From positions 14,691-78,690 of the forward strand of contig DJOQ01000022.1 of the NCBI GenBank assembly GCA_002437245.1: a DNA stretch of 64,000 bases. The letters are read 5' to 3'. Of the stretch, positions 41,459 to 50,164 are shown in pieces. Positions within the stretch are counted from its first letter, which is position 1. Each line of letters opens with the position of its first letter. The notes under the pieces were generated by a model. That model was not told the origin of the DNA. It did no database searches and was given only the letters and a program-made list of their open reading frames with translations. A program made the translations under genes and the position numbers. This stretch comes from Ruminococcaceae bacterium UBA6434 (GTDB lineage: Bacteria; Bacillota; Clostridia; Oscillospirales; Acutalibacteraceae).

Positions 41459-42793
41459 ATGAAAAAACGAATTTCACACTCGGTGTTTTTTGTGTCGCTT
41501 GCGGTAAACATATGTTGTGCCACCTTGTCGCTTGCGGTTCTTTATAATCGCTTTAAGGCTGATGTAGGCGCTTTGGAAGCAGTAAAGCTGCCATCGGATT
41601 TCCTTTTGGCTGTGCTTGTTTCCGCAGTAATATCCCTTGCCGCCGCGCTTTTTACGGCGCACGTAGTGTCAAAGCGAACCTTAAAAGAACTCAACGACAT
41701 AAATTTAGATGACCCGAACGACAGTAATTTCGGCTCTGAGCTCTCTCTGCTGTTCTATAAAATTCGCAGTCAGAATTCGCAGATACAGTCTCAACTGCGC
41801 GAGCTTGAACGCAGTCAGCAGGAATTTAAAATGATAACCGAAAATATGTCGGAGGGTCTTATAATAATCGACCTTAAGCACAGCATACTTTCGTTTAACC
41901 GCAGCGCAAAGCAGATATTCGGCGTTGAAAACATCAAAAAGCACGAGAGCGTTTTCACGGTGAATCAAAGCGAGCGCTTTAAAAGCGCGGTGAACAACGC
42001 GCTTTCGGGCAGGCACGGCGAAATGACGCTGAAAATGCACGACAGAATTTACAACGTTTTTGCAAATCCCGTAGTCAACGGCGAAAAAATAGTTGGTGCG
42101 GTAATAGTTGTTCTCGACGTTACGGAGCGCGAAAAGGGTGAACAGTTGCGCCGCGAATTTACGGCAAATGTCTCACATGAGCTAAAAACTCCGCTGACAT
42201 CAATTTCGGGATTTGCCGAGATAATAATGAACGGTATAGCAAAGCCCGAAGACGTAAGGCATTTTGCGGAGAATATATATAATGAGAGCGCAAGACTTAT
42301 AACGCTTGTCGGCGACATTATAAAAATATCACAGCTTGACGAGGGTCTTGTCGGAGCGGAAAAAACCGATGTCGATTTGCTGGAGATCGCTCGGAAAACG
42401 GCAAAGTCCTTGCAGAGCGTCGCGTCTAAAAATGACATAACGATAAATGTTGACGGCGAACCGTCGTGCGTCATGGGCGTTTACGATATAATTGACGAGA
42501 TGGTTTACAATCTCTGCGACAATGCCGTCAAATATAACCGCCCCCACGGCAGGGTGGATATTACGGTAAGAGATAAAACAATTACGGTTTCCGATACGGG
42601 AATAGGCATTCCGCTGTCGTCTCAGCCGAGGGTGTTTGAGCGCTTTTACCGCGTTGATAAAAGTCATTCCAAGGAAATAGGCGGTACGGGTCTGGGCCTT
42701 TCGATAGTCAAGCACGCCGCCCTTTACCACGGTGCCAAAATCGACCTTGAGAGCGTCGAAAACGTCGGAACGAAAATTAAAATCAGCTTTTAG
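41459..42793 (+). CDS. PhoR-like sensor histidine kinase
   Basis: 444 aa. Two N-terminal membrane helices (about 8-27 and 46-68) with only a short outside loop, then a linker/coiled coil, a PAS domain (about 120-220, MITENMSEGLIIIDL), the H-box VSHELKTPLTSISGF and the ATP-binding N, G1 and G2 boxes (LCDNAVKYN, DTGIGIP, GGTGLGLSIV). This matches PhoR/WalK-type kinases; the small outside loop fits PhoR of Gram-positives that sense wall or transporter state rather than a ligand. It is cotranscribed with the response regulator. Confidence 0.93.
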   Translation: MKKRISHSVFFVSLAVNICCATLSLAVLYNRFKADVGALEAVKLPSDFLLAVLVSAVISLAAALFTAHVVSKRTLKELNDINLDDPNDSNFGSELSLLFYKIRSQNSQIQSQLRELERSQQEFKMITENMSEGLIIIDLKHSILSFNRSAKQIFGVENIKKHESVFTVNQSERFKSAVNNALSGRHGEMTLKMHDRIYNVFANPVVNGEKIVGAVIVVLDVTEREKGEQLRREFTANVSHELKTPLTSISGFAEIIMNGIAKPEDVRHFAENIYNESARLITLVGDIIKISQLDEGLVGAEKTDVDLLEIARKTAKSLQSVASKNDITINVDGEPSCVMGVYDIIDEMVYNLCDNAVKYNRPHGRVDITVRDKTITVSDTGIGIPLSSQPRVFERFYRVDKSHSKEIGGTGLGLSIVKHAALYHGAKIDLESVENVGTKIKISF

Positions 42794-43111
42794 GCAAAAT
42801 AATACACCCGCCAGGCTGAGTGTTTTATAAGGCAGTTTTGCTTTAAAACAACATTTTTTGTACAACAATAATTAACCCCTCAGATGAGCCCGGGCTCATC
42901 TGAGGGGTTAGCTGTTTCCTGTATCAAAAGCACATCATTTTGAAGTGCTTTGCAGTTTCATAACTATAAAAATTTTTTATGCCGAAGTCAAGAAATGAAG
43001 CAAGGCTGTCGCCTTGCGAGGCTTTTTGACAAAAGCATAAGGGATTTTTATGCGAGAAACCGATACTTCCTTATAAACACTCAAGCCCAAAGGCGGGTGT
43101 ATTTTTTGTCA
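42794..43111. repeat. Structured 318-bp element with inverted-repeat ends between convergent genes
   Basis: Both ends carry matching inverted sequence: 42797-42835 begins AATACACCCGCC and continues GGCT, GAGTGTTT and ATAAGG; the reverse complement of 43065-43105 has the same blocks with small insertions. Inside are a perfect 38-bp palindrome (42873-42910), a 7-bp hairpin AAAGCAC/GTGCTTT, a long interrupted hairpin (about 42987-43030) and GCATAA/TTATGC. No reading frame of note. It may be a MITE-like insertion or an elaborate shared terminator. No target-site duplication is clear. Confidence 0.5.
42873..42910. repeat. Perfect 38-bp palindrome
   Basis: Two 19-bp arms (42873-42891, 42892-42910) without a loop; the centre is GCCCGGGC. 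No T-run follows. It lies in the middle of the structured intergenic element. Confidence 0.9.
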
Positions 43112-44638
43112 TCAGTCTTCGTTTTCTTCCATGACCTTGTCTATTATTTCCTGCGGTATAGCCTCGCCGTGCTTTACAACAAGTATGCAAAGTATTGAGA
43201 GAATAAATGCTATCGGGCAGTAGTAGAACAGCGACAGATAGGTGCCTGTAAACATACGGACTATACCGTAGATTATGGGTGTAGCTATCTGTGCGGAAAA
43301 TGTGGCGGTGTAGTAGTAACCGGTATAAGTGCCTACTTTATCAACGCCGCCGATTTCAAGTACAAGGGGAAGCGTGTTAACGGTTATAAACATATTTGCC
43401 GCGCCGCCTACTATAAGAGCTACCCAAATAAGAGCGCCGCTCAAAGCGTCGATGCCGAGTATATGGGTTACAAGATAAGCCGCAAACGCGAGAACAAATA
43501 TAAACAGACCTCCGAGTATGGTCTTTTTTCTGCCGATCTTTTTGCCGAGCCAGCCTGCCGGAAGAGCGGCAAGTGCGGAAGCGGCGGCAAAAGCTGTTGT
43601 CATTATGGTTGCCTGAGCCGTGGTCTTATGAAGTATCTCTGCGGCAAAGAGAGCAAAGAATGTCGATATTGCATTCGTTCCGCAGAAGAGAAAGAACAGA
43701 CCCATAAGCATAAATACAAGGCTTCTCTTTTCGCCGGGGTTTAATTTTTCGGCCTTCATTCTCTCTTTTTCTGCCTTTTTAGCCGCTTTTTCGGCTTTGC
43801 GTTTAGCCTCTTCATCGGCAGCCTCAGCCATATCGGCTTTGATTTTCAAGCGGCTGTCGGGCTCTTTGACAAAGAAGAGAATGACGAGCATACCGATTAC
43901 CATAACTATTGCGCCGAGCAGGAAAACATAGGGGAAAGTATCGTATTCGTCAAATTCGGGAGACTTCGACGAAATTCCGGTAGCCGCACAGTAAATGGCG
44001 GTAACTATTGTTCCGGCAAAGAGTCCGAGAGCGCTGCCGAGACCGCCCATAAGGTTGATAACGGCGTTGCCTTCACTTCTGAGCTCATTCGGCGTTAAAT
44101 CCGGCATAAGAGCAACTACCGGAGCTCTCCACAGGGACATTACAAATACAAACAGTATTATGAAAAGCATTGTGAAAGCAATCGAATTGAATTTGACGGC
44201 GATAATGGGAATTATCGCGAACAACAATGCGGAGACAGGCGCGCCGTAAACAACAAACGGACGGCGTTTGCCTAAACGCGAATGAGTGTTGTCCGAGAGC
44301 TTGCCGAATGTCGGCTGAAAAATTACACCGAAGATGTTGTCAAAGGTCATTATTATACCTATAAACAGCGGTACAAGAGTTATACCTCCGGCGGCTGTGC
44401 CTACGTCTTCGCCGTTAGCTTCCGCAAAGGACGCGAGAGCGGGAAATGCCGCGTTAAGCTTTGCGCTCCACAAAGTAATGACGGCGCTTTCGTTAAGGAG
44501 CCTGTTAAGTATCTTTGTTATGTATGGGTCATATATTGCCCACGCTATGGATGAGGCCATAAAGCCAAATCCGGTGAGGATTGTGTGCCAATAGTTCAGT
44601 TTGCCGTTGCTTTTGGCACAGAAGTATTTACTTTCCAT
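43112..44638 (-). CDS. GPH-type MFS transporter
   Basis: 508 aa with about 12 helices. The family features are ITKILNRLLN and ASSIAWAIYDPYI in the first helix region, FDNIFGVIFQPTFGKLSDNTHSRLGKRRPF (key residues: cation-site Asp pair and the RxGKRRP loop) and a long charged central loop (about 225-280, Lys/Glu/Ala-rich). It is probably a sugar or glycoside:cation symporter. AAAGGGAG precedes the ATG, and a consensus promoter is at 44696-44724. Transcribed alone, convergent to the PhoR-like gene. Substrate unknown; two further GPH proteins lie in the window. Confidence 0.85.
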   Translation of the reverse strand: MESKYFCAKSNGKLNYWHTILTGFGFMASSIAWAIYDPYITKILNRLLNESAVITLWSAKLNAAFPALASFAEANGEDVGTAAGGITLVPLFIGIIMTFDNIFGVIFQPTFGKLSDNTHSRLGKRRPFVVYGAPVSALLFAIIPIIAVKFNSIAFTMLFIILFVFVMSLWRAPVVALMPDLTPNELRSEGNAVINLMGGLGSALGLFAGTIVTAIYCAATGISSKSPEFDEYDTFPYVFLLGAIVMVIGMLVILFFVKEPDSRLKIKADMAEAADEEAKRKAEKAAKKAEKERMKAEKLNPGEKRSLVFMLMGLFFLFCGTNAISTFFALFAAEILHKTTAQATIMTTAFAAASALAALPAGWLGKKIGRKKTILGGLFIFVLAFAAYLVTHILGIDALSGALIWVALIVGGAANMFITVNTLPLVLEIGGVDKVGTYTGYYYTATFSAQIATPIIYGIVRMFTGTYLSLFYYCPIAFILSILCILVVKHGEAIPQEIIDKVMEENED

Positions 44639-44695
44639 TTCTTTCTCCCTTTCAATCTTAATAGTGTTCCCCCGTCGGATATAACACTGTCTATA

Positions 44696-44724
44696 ATAAT
44701 AACAAATTATTACGGCGATTGCAA
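44696..44724 (-). promoter_or_regulatory. Promoter of the GPH transporter at 43112
   Basis: Minus strand TTGCAA (44719-44724), 17-base spacer, TATTAT (44696-44701), 57 bases before the ATG. The remainder of the 284-base gap to trmO is AT-rich with only weak plus-strand promoter candidates. Confidence 0.6.
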
Positions 44725-44922
44725 CAACTGATTGTAGAAATTACACATATAACAAAAATTTTACACATATTTTACGAATGTGTTTTCTGAAAAACAAATC
44801 CGATATTACCGACCGTTTTCATAATTGTTGTCCCTTGATTGTTAATAAGTATTGTATTGAGTCCGTTTTTATGATAAAACTATATGTGCCGACGGCATTT
44901 TTGATAAAAGGGGAGAAAGGGC

Positions 44923-45603
44923 TTGGAAATAAGACCGATAGCGCACATAAGAACCGATTTCGATGAAAAATTCGGTATACCGCGTCAAAGCGGTCTTTGC
45001 CCGCTTCTTGAGGGGGAAATAGTGTTTGAGCCGGACTTTGCAAAGCGCGAGAGCATAAGGGGGCTCGAAGAGTTTTCCCATATCTGGCTTATATGGCAGT
45101 TCTCCGAAAATCCTCCGTCGTCGTCACTTACGGTTCGTCCGCCGCGTCTCGGCGGTAATAAAAGGGTCGGCGTTTTTGCGTCGCGTTCGCCTTTTCGTCC
45201 GAACGGGCTCGGGCTTTCGTGCGTAAAAATCAAAAGTATAGAATATTCTTCTTCCGGAGAGCCCACGATAACCGTCCTCGGAGCGGATATGCAGGATAAA
45301 ACGCCGATATTTGACATAAAGCCGTATATTCCGCTGTCGGATTGCCGCACGGACGCTCTGGAGGGGTACACAGAAACAACACGCAGGCATATCCTTACGG
45401 TGAATATTCCGAGTGAGACAAAAAAGCTGTTTCCCGAAGAGAAGCTGTCTGCACTGGAAGAGATTTTAAGCCTTGATCCGCGTCCGGGATACGACGATTC
45501 GCCGGAAAAAATTTACGGGCTGAACTTTGCGGGATACAATATAAAATTCTCTGTTGAAAACGACGTACTGTGCGTTTCGGATATAGAAAAAATCAAGAGG
45601 TAG
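44923..45603 (+). CDS. trmO: tRNA (N6-threonylcarbamoyladenosine-37-N6)-methyltransferase TrmO
   Basis: 226 aa. The TsaA/TrmO (UPF0066) domain covers residues 1-140: IRPIAHIRTDFDEKFGIPRQ, EEFSHIWLIWQF, and FASRSPFRPNGLGLS, which binds SAM. The C-terminal part (DPRPGYDD, YGLNFAGYNIKF) is the second TrmO domain. It methylates t6A37 in tRNA-Thr. The start is TTG at 44923 after GGGGAG; no ATG in frame matches the conserved N-terminus. The DUF5662 gene follows after 8 bases. Confidence 0.93.
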   Translation: MEIRPIAHIRTDFDEKFGIPRQSGLCPLLEGEIVFEPDFAKRESIRGLEEFSHIWLIWQFSENPPSSSLTVRPPRLGGNKRVGVFASRSPFRPNGLGLSCVKIKSIEYSSSGEPTITVLGADMQDKTPIFDIKPYIPLSDCRTDALEGYTETTRRHILTVNIPSETKKLFPEEKLSALEEILSLDPRPGYDDSPEKIYGLNFAGYNIKFSVENDVLCVSDIEKIKR

Positions 45604-45611
45604 AAAGATTT

Positions 45612-46151
45612 ATGGCAAATCCCATCGGGCATTTAAAAACCATCAATAAACACCGCCATGCGGTAATCAAAAACTGTTTCAGAGCCGGCATACCGCTTCA
45701 GGGGCTTCGGCACGACCTCTCAAAGTACGCGCCGGTGGAATTTTTAAACGGGGCTAAGTATTACGACGGCTCGCGCAGTCCGAATGAACTTGAGCGTGCC
45801 GATAAGGGCTATTCCGAGGCGTGGCTTCACCACAAGGGCAGAAACAAGCACCATTTTGAATATTGGACCGATTACAATCCCGTAAAGAAATGCGTAATGC
45901 CCATAAAAATGCCGCTTAAATATGTTATAGAAATGTTTTGCGACCGCGTTGCCGCGAGCAAAACGTATATGAAGGATAAATATACCGACGCTTATCCTCT
46001 CGAATATTTCGAGAGGGGCAAAAAGACAAGAAGCATTGACCCCGAAACCTCGGCGCTGCTTGAAAAATTGCTTATTATGCTGAGCGACGAGGGCGAGGAA
46101 AAGACCTTTCGCTATATAAGAAAAGAATTAAAAAAGCACAAGGACTACTGA
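45612..46151 (+). CDS. DUF5662-family protein
   Basis: 179 aa, soluble, rich in His and basic residues: NPIGHLKTINKHRHAVIKN at the N-terminus, LRHDLSKYAPVEF and WLHHKGRNKHHFEYW in the middle. The HD/HH elements suggest an HD-type metal site, which would fit a phosphohydrolase, but no activity is known. The ATG at 45612 follows AGAGGT. Likely cotranscribed with trmO. The C-terminal codons form part of the terminator stem. Confidence 0.85.
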   Translation: MANPIGHLKTINKHRHAVIKNCFRAGIPLQGLRHDLSKYAPVEFLNGAKYYDGSRSPNELERADKGYSEAWLHHKGRNKHHFEYWTDYNPVKKCVMPIKMPLKYVIEMFCDRVAASKTYMKDKYTDAYPLEYFERGKKTRSIDPETSALLEKLLIMLSDEGEEKTFRYIRKELKKHKDY

Positions 46152-46175
46152 TTGCCTGCAGTCCCTGTGCTTTTA
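46132..46175. terminator. Terminator overlapping the end of the DUF5662 gene
   Basis: A 15-bp stem (AAAAGCACAAGGACT with AGTCCCTGTGCTTTT, one mismatch) begins inside the coding region. A- and T-rich flanks make it usable for both converging genes. Confidence 0.7.
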
Positions 46176-46198
46176 TTACAGCCGTGATTTTGCACACG

Positions 46199-47080
46199 CT
46201 ATGTGTTTTTTAAGGTTTTGCGGTTTAAAAAGAACATTGCCGCCGCCATGGCTATTATGATAACATAGCCGATAATACTGAAAATATCCGGTATCTGACC
46301 GAAAACGAAAAGACCGAGTAAGGAAGAGAAGATTATCTGCGAATAATCATAAACCGAAATGTCGCGTGCCGGAGCGAAAATATAAGCCGCCGTTATGGTG
46401 TATTGACCGCCGGTTGCGGAAAGACCGGCAAGCAGTAAAAAGACGAGCTGCATTACGGTCATATGCTTATATTCGACTATCATAAACGGCAGGAAAACCA
46501 ACGTGGAAAATACCGAGAAGAAAAATACTATAAATGAGCCCTTAACCTTTTCCTGACCGAGCTTGTGAACCATTGTGTATGCAATCCCGGCACCGAATCC
46601 GCCGAGCAGACCTATAAGTGACGGGATAAGCTCCGCATTGCGAAATGTCGGTTTTATGACAAACAGACAGCCGATAAATGCAGTTATTACTATTGCCGCT
46701 TTTTTCGGACTTATCTTTTCCTTCAATATTACGAGGCTTCCGAGTATTGCAAAAAACGGCGACATCTTATTAAGTATCGACGCGTCCGCGAGGACAAGCT
46801 TGCCAATGGCGTAAAAATTGCACACTATGCCTATCGTTCCGAAAAATGCGCGCAAAAGAAGATATTTTACGGTGCTTTTCGGGACGGCTATTTTTTCGTG
46901 TTCTTTTAAGAGAATCGTCAAAGAGAAAAACAGCGCGACTATATTTCTGAAAAAGCTTTTTTGCATCGCAGGCAAATCTCCGGCAAGGCGCACAAACATT
47001 CCCATCAGCGCAAAGCAAAATGCCGAGGCTATTATCAGGATAATTCCCTTATTTGTATTGTTTAACTTTAATTTTTTCAT
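46199..47080 (-). CDS. EamA/DMT-family transporter
   Basis: 293 aa, about 10 helices in two repeats: IASAFCFALMGMFVRLAGDL opens the first, YSQIIFSSLLGLFVFGQIPD the second. Typical EamA permease resembling S-adenosylmethionine or drug exporters, but substrate is not predictable. Ribosome site before the ATG is weak. It stands alone on the minus strand. It is only distantly like the DMT protein at 7792, so they are not recent duplicates. Confidence 0.87.
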   Translation of the reverse strand: MKKLKLNNTNKGIILIIASAFCFALMGMFVRLAGDLPAMQKSFFRNIVALFFSLTILLKEHEKIAVPKSTVKYLLLRAFFGTIGIVCNFYAIGKLVLADASILNKMSPFFAILGSLVILKEKISPKKAAIVITAFIGCLFVIKPTFRNAELIPSLIGLLGGFGAGIAYTMVHKLGQEKVKGSFIVFFFSVFSTLVFLPFMIVEYKHMTVMQLVFLLLAGLSATGGQYTITAAYIFAPARDISVYDYSQIIFSSLLGLFVFGQIPDIFSIIGYVIIIAMAAAMFFLNRKTLKNT

Positions 47081-47136
47081 GCTTTATAGGGTATCACTTT
47101 TGAGATTTTATTCAAGATGTATTTATTACAAATTTC

Positions 47137-47165
47137 TTGCTTTTTCGCGTATGATATTTTACAAT
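47137..47165 (+). promoter_or_regulatory. sigma-A promoter of the small membrane protein gene
   Basis: TTGCTT (47137-47142), 17-base spacer, TACAAT (47160-47165), 30 bases before the ATG. Confidence 0.6.
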
Positions 47166-47195
47166 GAAAATAATCTGAAACAGGGAGGAATAAAA

Positions 47196-47471
47196 ATGTC
47201 AAAAATCAATTATAACGGTCCCGATGTCTTTAAACCGCTCAGCCCGTGGGCTTATTTCGGTCTGTCGATTCTGTTTTCGCTCCCCGTGGTGGGATTTATT
47301 TTTCTCATCATCTTCAGCGTGAGCGACGCCAATGTCAACCGCAGAAACTTTGCGCGTTCATATTGGTGCGTCTATATTATAATAGCCGTAGCCGCGGTTA
47401 TTATGATAGCTTCCGGCGTTACAATCGGTTCCCTTGAAAACGTGCTGTCGGCAGTTCGCCCGATAGCCTGA
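47196..47471 (+). CDS. Small two-span membrane protein
   Basis: 91 aa. Two membrane helices (about 20-42 and 58-80) separated by SDANVNRRNFARSYW. This resembles short conserved clostridial proteins with a DANxNxRNFARA pattern between the spans, of unknown function. AGGGAGG lies eight bases before the ATG; a consensus promoter and a strong terminator make it a single-gene unit, which supports expression. Confidence 0.75.
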   Translation: MSKINYNGPDVFKPLSPWAYFGLSILFSLPVVGFIFLIIFSVSDANVNRRNFARSYWCVYIIIAVAAVIMIASGVTIGSLENVLSAVRPIA

Positions 47472-47513
47472 CGCACTGCGCCGAATTCGGCTAGGTACCG
47501 AAAAAGCGACAAT

Positions 47514-47557
47514 AAAAGCGACTGCAAAAACATAAGTTGTTTTTGCAGTCGCTTTTT
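47514..47557. terminator. Strong bidirectional terminator
   Basis: A perfect 18-bp stem (47514-47531 with 47539-47556), T-run after and A-run before, between the small membrane protein gene and the convergent gene at 47585. Confidence 0.9.
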
Positions 47558-47584
47558 TATACTGTTATTCAGCCGATTTTAGCA

Positions 47585-48550
47585 TCAGCCTATATCCGCC
47601 GTAAAGTCAACATACCATTGATGACCTATTTTAACGAGCGTTATCATTTCGGGGTGCTCTGCGAATTCGATGTTTTTCTGCGCTATTGCATCCTGGTCTC
47701 CGACGCCCGAGAGCACTCTTACCGTTTTGACCTCGGCTACCGCGGAGATGTCGTTTTCGGAAATACCGAACTGCTTATAAGCGGCTTTCTGACCGCTTGT
47801 AAGCGATGATGTGTAAGCTTTGACCTCGTCATCATCGTATTCGCGCACAAGAGAGGTAGTCGCCGTTATGGTATAACCCGCGCTGTATTTTTCATCATCG
47901 TCAGAGAGAACGGCCTTGTTTTTGCCGAGATAGTATTCGGCGTAATCTTTACCCTTGCCGTAAAGCACCTCGCAGTTATATGCGTACTCGTCCATATATG
48001 TGCTGAGGTTACCCTCAAATGCCGAGAACATATCGTCGGTTGTAAATGCCCTGTTGCCGTATATTTCCTCGTAGCAGGGGACATATTCCGCAAAATACTC
48101 CGAAAACATCTTGTCGTAGTTTTCAAATCCGTAGAGATCCACAAGGTCTGTGAATACGGGATACATTCTGTCAAGAAGAAGTGTCAGCTTGTCGCCCTTT
48201 TCCTCGGCGGTCATTGCGGTGGCTACGGCGTTTTCGTCAATGTATTTGTCCATATAGTTCTCGGAGATGAAATCGCCGAACTTGGTGTTCTTTATAAGCA
48301 CCGTGTATTTGAGTGCATCATAACCGTCGTTTTCGGCGGTGTTTTCGACATACTGCTCGGCAACCTTTTCGGGTGAGAACATTATGTAATTGTTTTTGTA
48401 ATACACGGTAACGAGAACCGAGAACAAAACGATTATTGCTATTACCGAAATTATTGCATACGTCACATCAAATTTCTTTGTGGGACTCTCGGGCTGTTTT
48501 TCGTATTCCGCCTGCGGTTTTGCCTTTTTCTTTTTTTCTTTAACAGCCAT
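47585..48550 (-). CDS. Single-span anchored protein of unknown function, partner of a GPH transporter
   Basis: 321 aa. A very basic N-terminus (MAVKEKKKKAKPQAE) and one membrane span (about 30-52) are followed by an acidic, helical outside domain of about 265 residues rich in Tyr, Asp and Glu (for example DLVDLYGFENYDKMF, YDDDEVKAYTSSL) that ends in a small beta stretch (VKIGHQWYVDF). I do not recognise the family. The start lies two bases after the stop of the GPH transporter gene, so it is cotranscribed and probably works with that transporter. Confidence 0.75.
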   Translation of the reverse strand: MAVKEKKKKAKPQAEYEKQPESPTKKFDVTYAIISVIAIIVLFSVLVTVYYKNNYIMFSPEKVAEQYVENTAENDGYDALKYTVLIKNTKFGDFISENYMDKYIDENAVATAMTAEEKGDKLTLLLDRMYPVFTDLVDLYGFENYDKMFSEYFAEYVPCYEEIYGNRAFTTDDMFSAFEGNLSTYMDEYAYNCEVLYGKGKDYAEYYLGKNKAVLSDDDEKYSAGYTITATTSLVREYDDDEVKAYTSSLTSGQKAAYKQFGISENDISAVAEVKTVRVLSGVGDQDAIAQKNIEFAEHPEMITLVKIGHQWYVDFTADIG

Positions 48551-48552
48551 CG

Positions 48553-50019
48553 TTATGCCTCCTCTCCCGCAGTTTTTAATGCTGCGGCTTTTTTGCGGCG
48601 CTCCTGAAGCTCTTTTGCAATCATATCGCGCTTTTTGCCGTTGAGGTCATAGAAGAATATCGGAATCATCTGACCCAAAACAAATATTGCCGGTATTATG
48701 GTGTATATCATAAGGAATCTGTCAAGAGTCGTCTGCGACTGAGTGGCGTAAGCGACATTTGCGTTTGTCGAGGTAACGTAGCCTGCCCATACAACAAGCG
48801 CGGGACCGAAAGATTTTGTGAGTGCTGCGGCAACCTTTGAGAAGAAACCGAAGCCTGCGTAGCAAAGACCCTCCTGGCGTTTGCCTGTTTTCCATTCAAT
48901 CTCGTCAACGCAGTCGGCAATCATTACGTTGGGTGTTAGGTTGGTGTTGCCGTGCTGGAGTCCGACAAAGAAATTGATGATAAGGAACGGTATTGTAAGC
49001 TCCTTGGGAACAAAGCCTATTGCCTTCGATACCACAAACAGTACCGTGAGCGAAAGTGCGCCGTAAAGACAGCAGACAATGTAAACCTTTTTGGTGTCAA
49101 GCATTTTAAGGAGCTTTTTGACTATAAGCATACCTACCGCCGTGCCTATACCCATCGGCAAAAGAAGGGCTATTTTAAGGTCCTTTGAGCCGAGCAGATA
49201 AACGGCTATGTAAAGGCTTACGGTGCTGTATACGCCTCTTCCGAAGCCCGTGAATTTTGTAAGCGAAACCATAAGCAGGTTTTTGTTCGTAAATACAAAT
49301 TTGAGGCTTTCTTTAAGGCTGACTTTTTCCTCCGTATAGGGAACTCTCTCCCTGTTGTTGGGGAAGAATATCATTGTGAAAAGAACACATCCGAGCGCGC
49401 AAACCGCCGTTGAAATCACAAGGTCAAGACCCTGCCCCTCGGCAGTTTTATACTGCTGCTTGCCCATTATCGCCTTCATAGCAAATCCTACGGCAGGGAG
49501 AACCGCCATACCGCCGGACTGACCTATGGCTTTAAAGATACTTGCTATTGAAATTGCGTCGCCGCGCTCTTCGGGGTTTGGCGTGCAGCACGCACCGAAG
49601 CATCCGGCAGGGCTTTCTACGGCACACGCCGCCGCTGTGTAAAGAGCGTATATTATAAACATCCAGGCTACGGCGAGCTTGTAATTGCCGGTTTTGGGAG
49701 CGATAAATACGAACATTGCAACTACCGCCATCGGGATAACGCCGAAGCCTATCCACGGGCGGATTTTGCCCCATTTTGTTCTCGTCCTGTCAACGAGATA
49801 ACCGATAACAAGTTCGCAGACCGCACCGACTATTCCGGCAAAGCCGAATACATAGGCGAGCATTTTGGTTATGGAGGCGGGGTCTATGCCGCTTCCCTTG
49901 AATGCGAAATCGTTGAAAAAGGTATAGGTGTAATCGGGCATCCAACCGGTGAGAAGACTGACGCCGAAAAGACCTATGCCGAAAGTCCAAATTTCGGACT
50001 TCTTCATGTACCTTTTCAT
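48553..50019 (-). CDS. GPH-family sugar:cation symporter
   Basis: 488 aa, about 12 helices. Family marks are YTFFNDFAF in helix 1, GAVCELVIGYLVDRTRTKWG with cation-site acidic residues, KIRPWIGFG, and DCVDEIEWKTGKRQEG in the C-terminal half. It should import a glycoside with H+ or Na+. The ATG at 50019 follows a perfect AAGGAGGT. A terminator hairpin sits between the promoter (50087-50115) and the RBS, so expression may be set by attenuation. The anchored protein gene follows after two bases. Confidence 0.9.
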   Translation of the reverse strand: MKRYMKKSEIWTFGIGLFGVSLLTGWMPDYTYTFFNDFAFKGSGIDPASITKMLAYVFGFAGIVGAVCELVIGYLVDRTRTKWGKIRPWIGFGVIPMAVVAMFVFIAPKTGNYKLAVAWMFIIYALYTAAACAVESPAGCFGACCTPNPEERGDAISIASIFKAIGQSGGMAVLPAVGFAMKAIMGKQQYKTAEGQGLDLVISTAVCALGCVLFTMIFFPNNRERVPYTEEKVSLKESLKFVFTNKNLLMVSLTKFTGFGRGVYSTVSLYIAVYLLGSKDLKIALLLPMGIGTAVGMLIVKKLLKMLDTKKVYIVCCLYGALSLTVLFVVSKAIGFVPKELTIPFLIINFFVGLQHGNTNLTPNVMIADCVDEIEWKTGKRQEGLCYAGFGFFSKVAAALTKSFGPALVVWAGYVTSTNANVAYATQSQTTLDRFLMIYTIIPAIFVLGQMIPIFFYDLNGKKRDMIAKELQERRKKAAALKTAGEEA

Positions 50020-50033
50020 AAAAGACCTCCTTA

Positions 50034-50070
50034 ATAAAAAAAGAAAGGGTGCCGAAGTGCCAGCACCCTT
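50034..50070 (-). terminator. Terminator hairpin in the leader of the GPH gene
   Basis: Minus strand AAGGGTGC and GCACCCTT enclose a 10-base loop, then a T-run, ending 15 bases before the ATG and adjoining the Shine-Dalgarno. It also ends transcripts from the lipid kinase gene upstream, but as the likely GPH promoter is before it, it acts as a candidate attenuator. Confidence 0.75.
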
Positions 50071-50086
50071 CACAGACATAACAAAA

Positions 50087-50115
50087 ATTATATCTTAAAT
50101 AATAACACAATTCAA
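50087..50115 (-). promoter_or_regulatory. sigma-A promoter of the GPH gene
   Basis: Minus strand TTGAAT (50110-50115), 17-base spacer, perfect TATAAT (50087-50092). The expected start point is about ten bases before the leader hairpin. Confidence 0.65.
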
Positions 50116-50164
50116 CTGATATATTTTATAAAAACAGCAGTGAAAATTTTACATTCCCAAGACA

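Noticed and set aside
46818..47195. N-terminal extension of the 91-residue membrane protein
   Set aside because: The upstream open frame is antisense to the DMT gene and lacks an RBS; promoter, RBS and homology fit the ATG at 47196.
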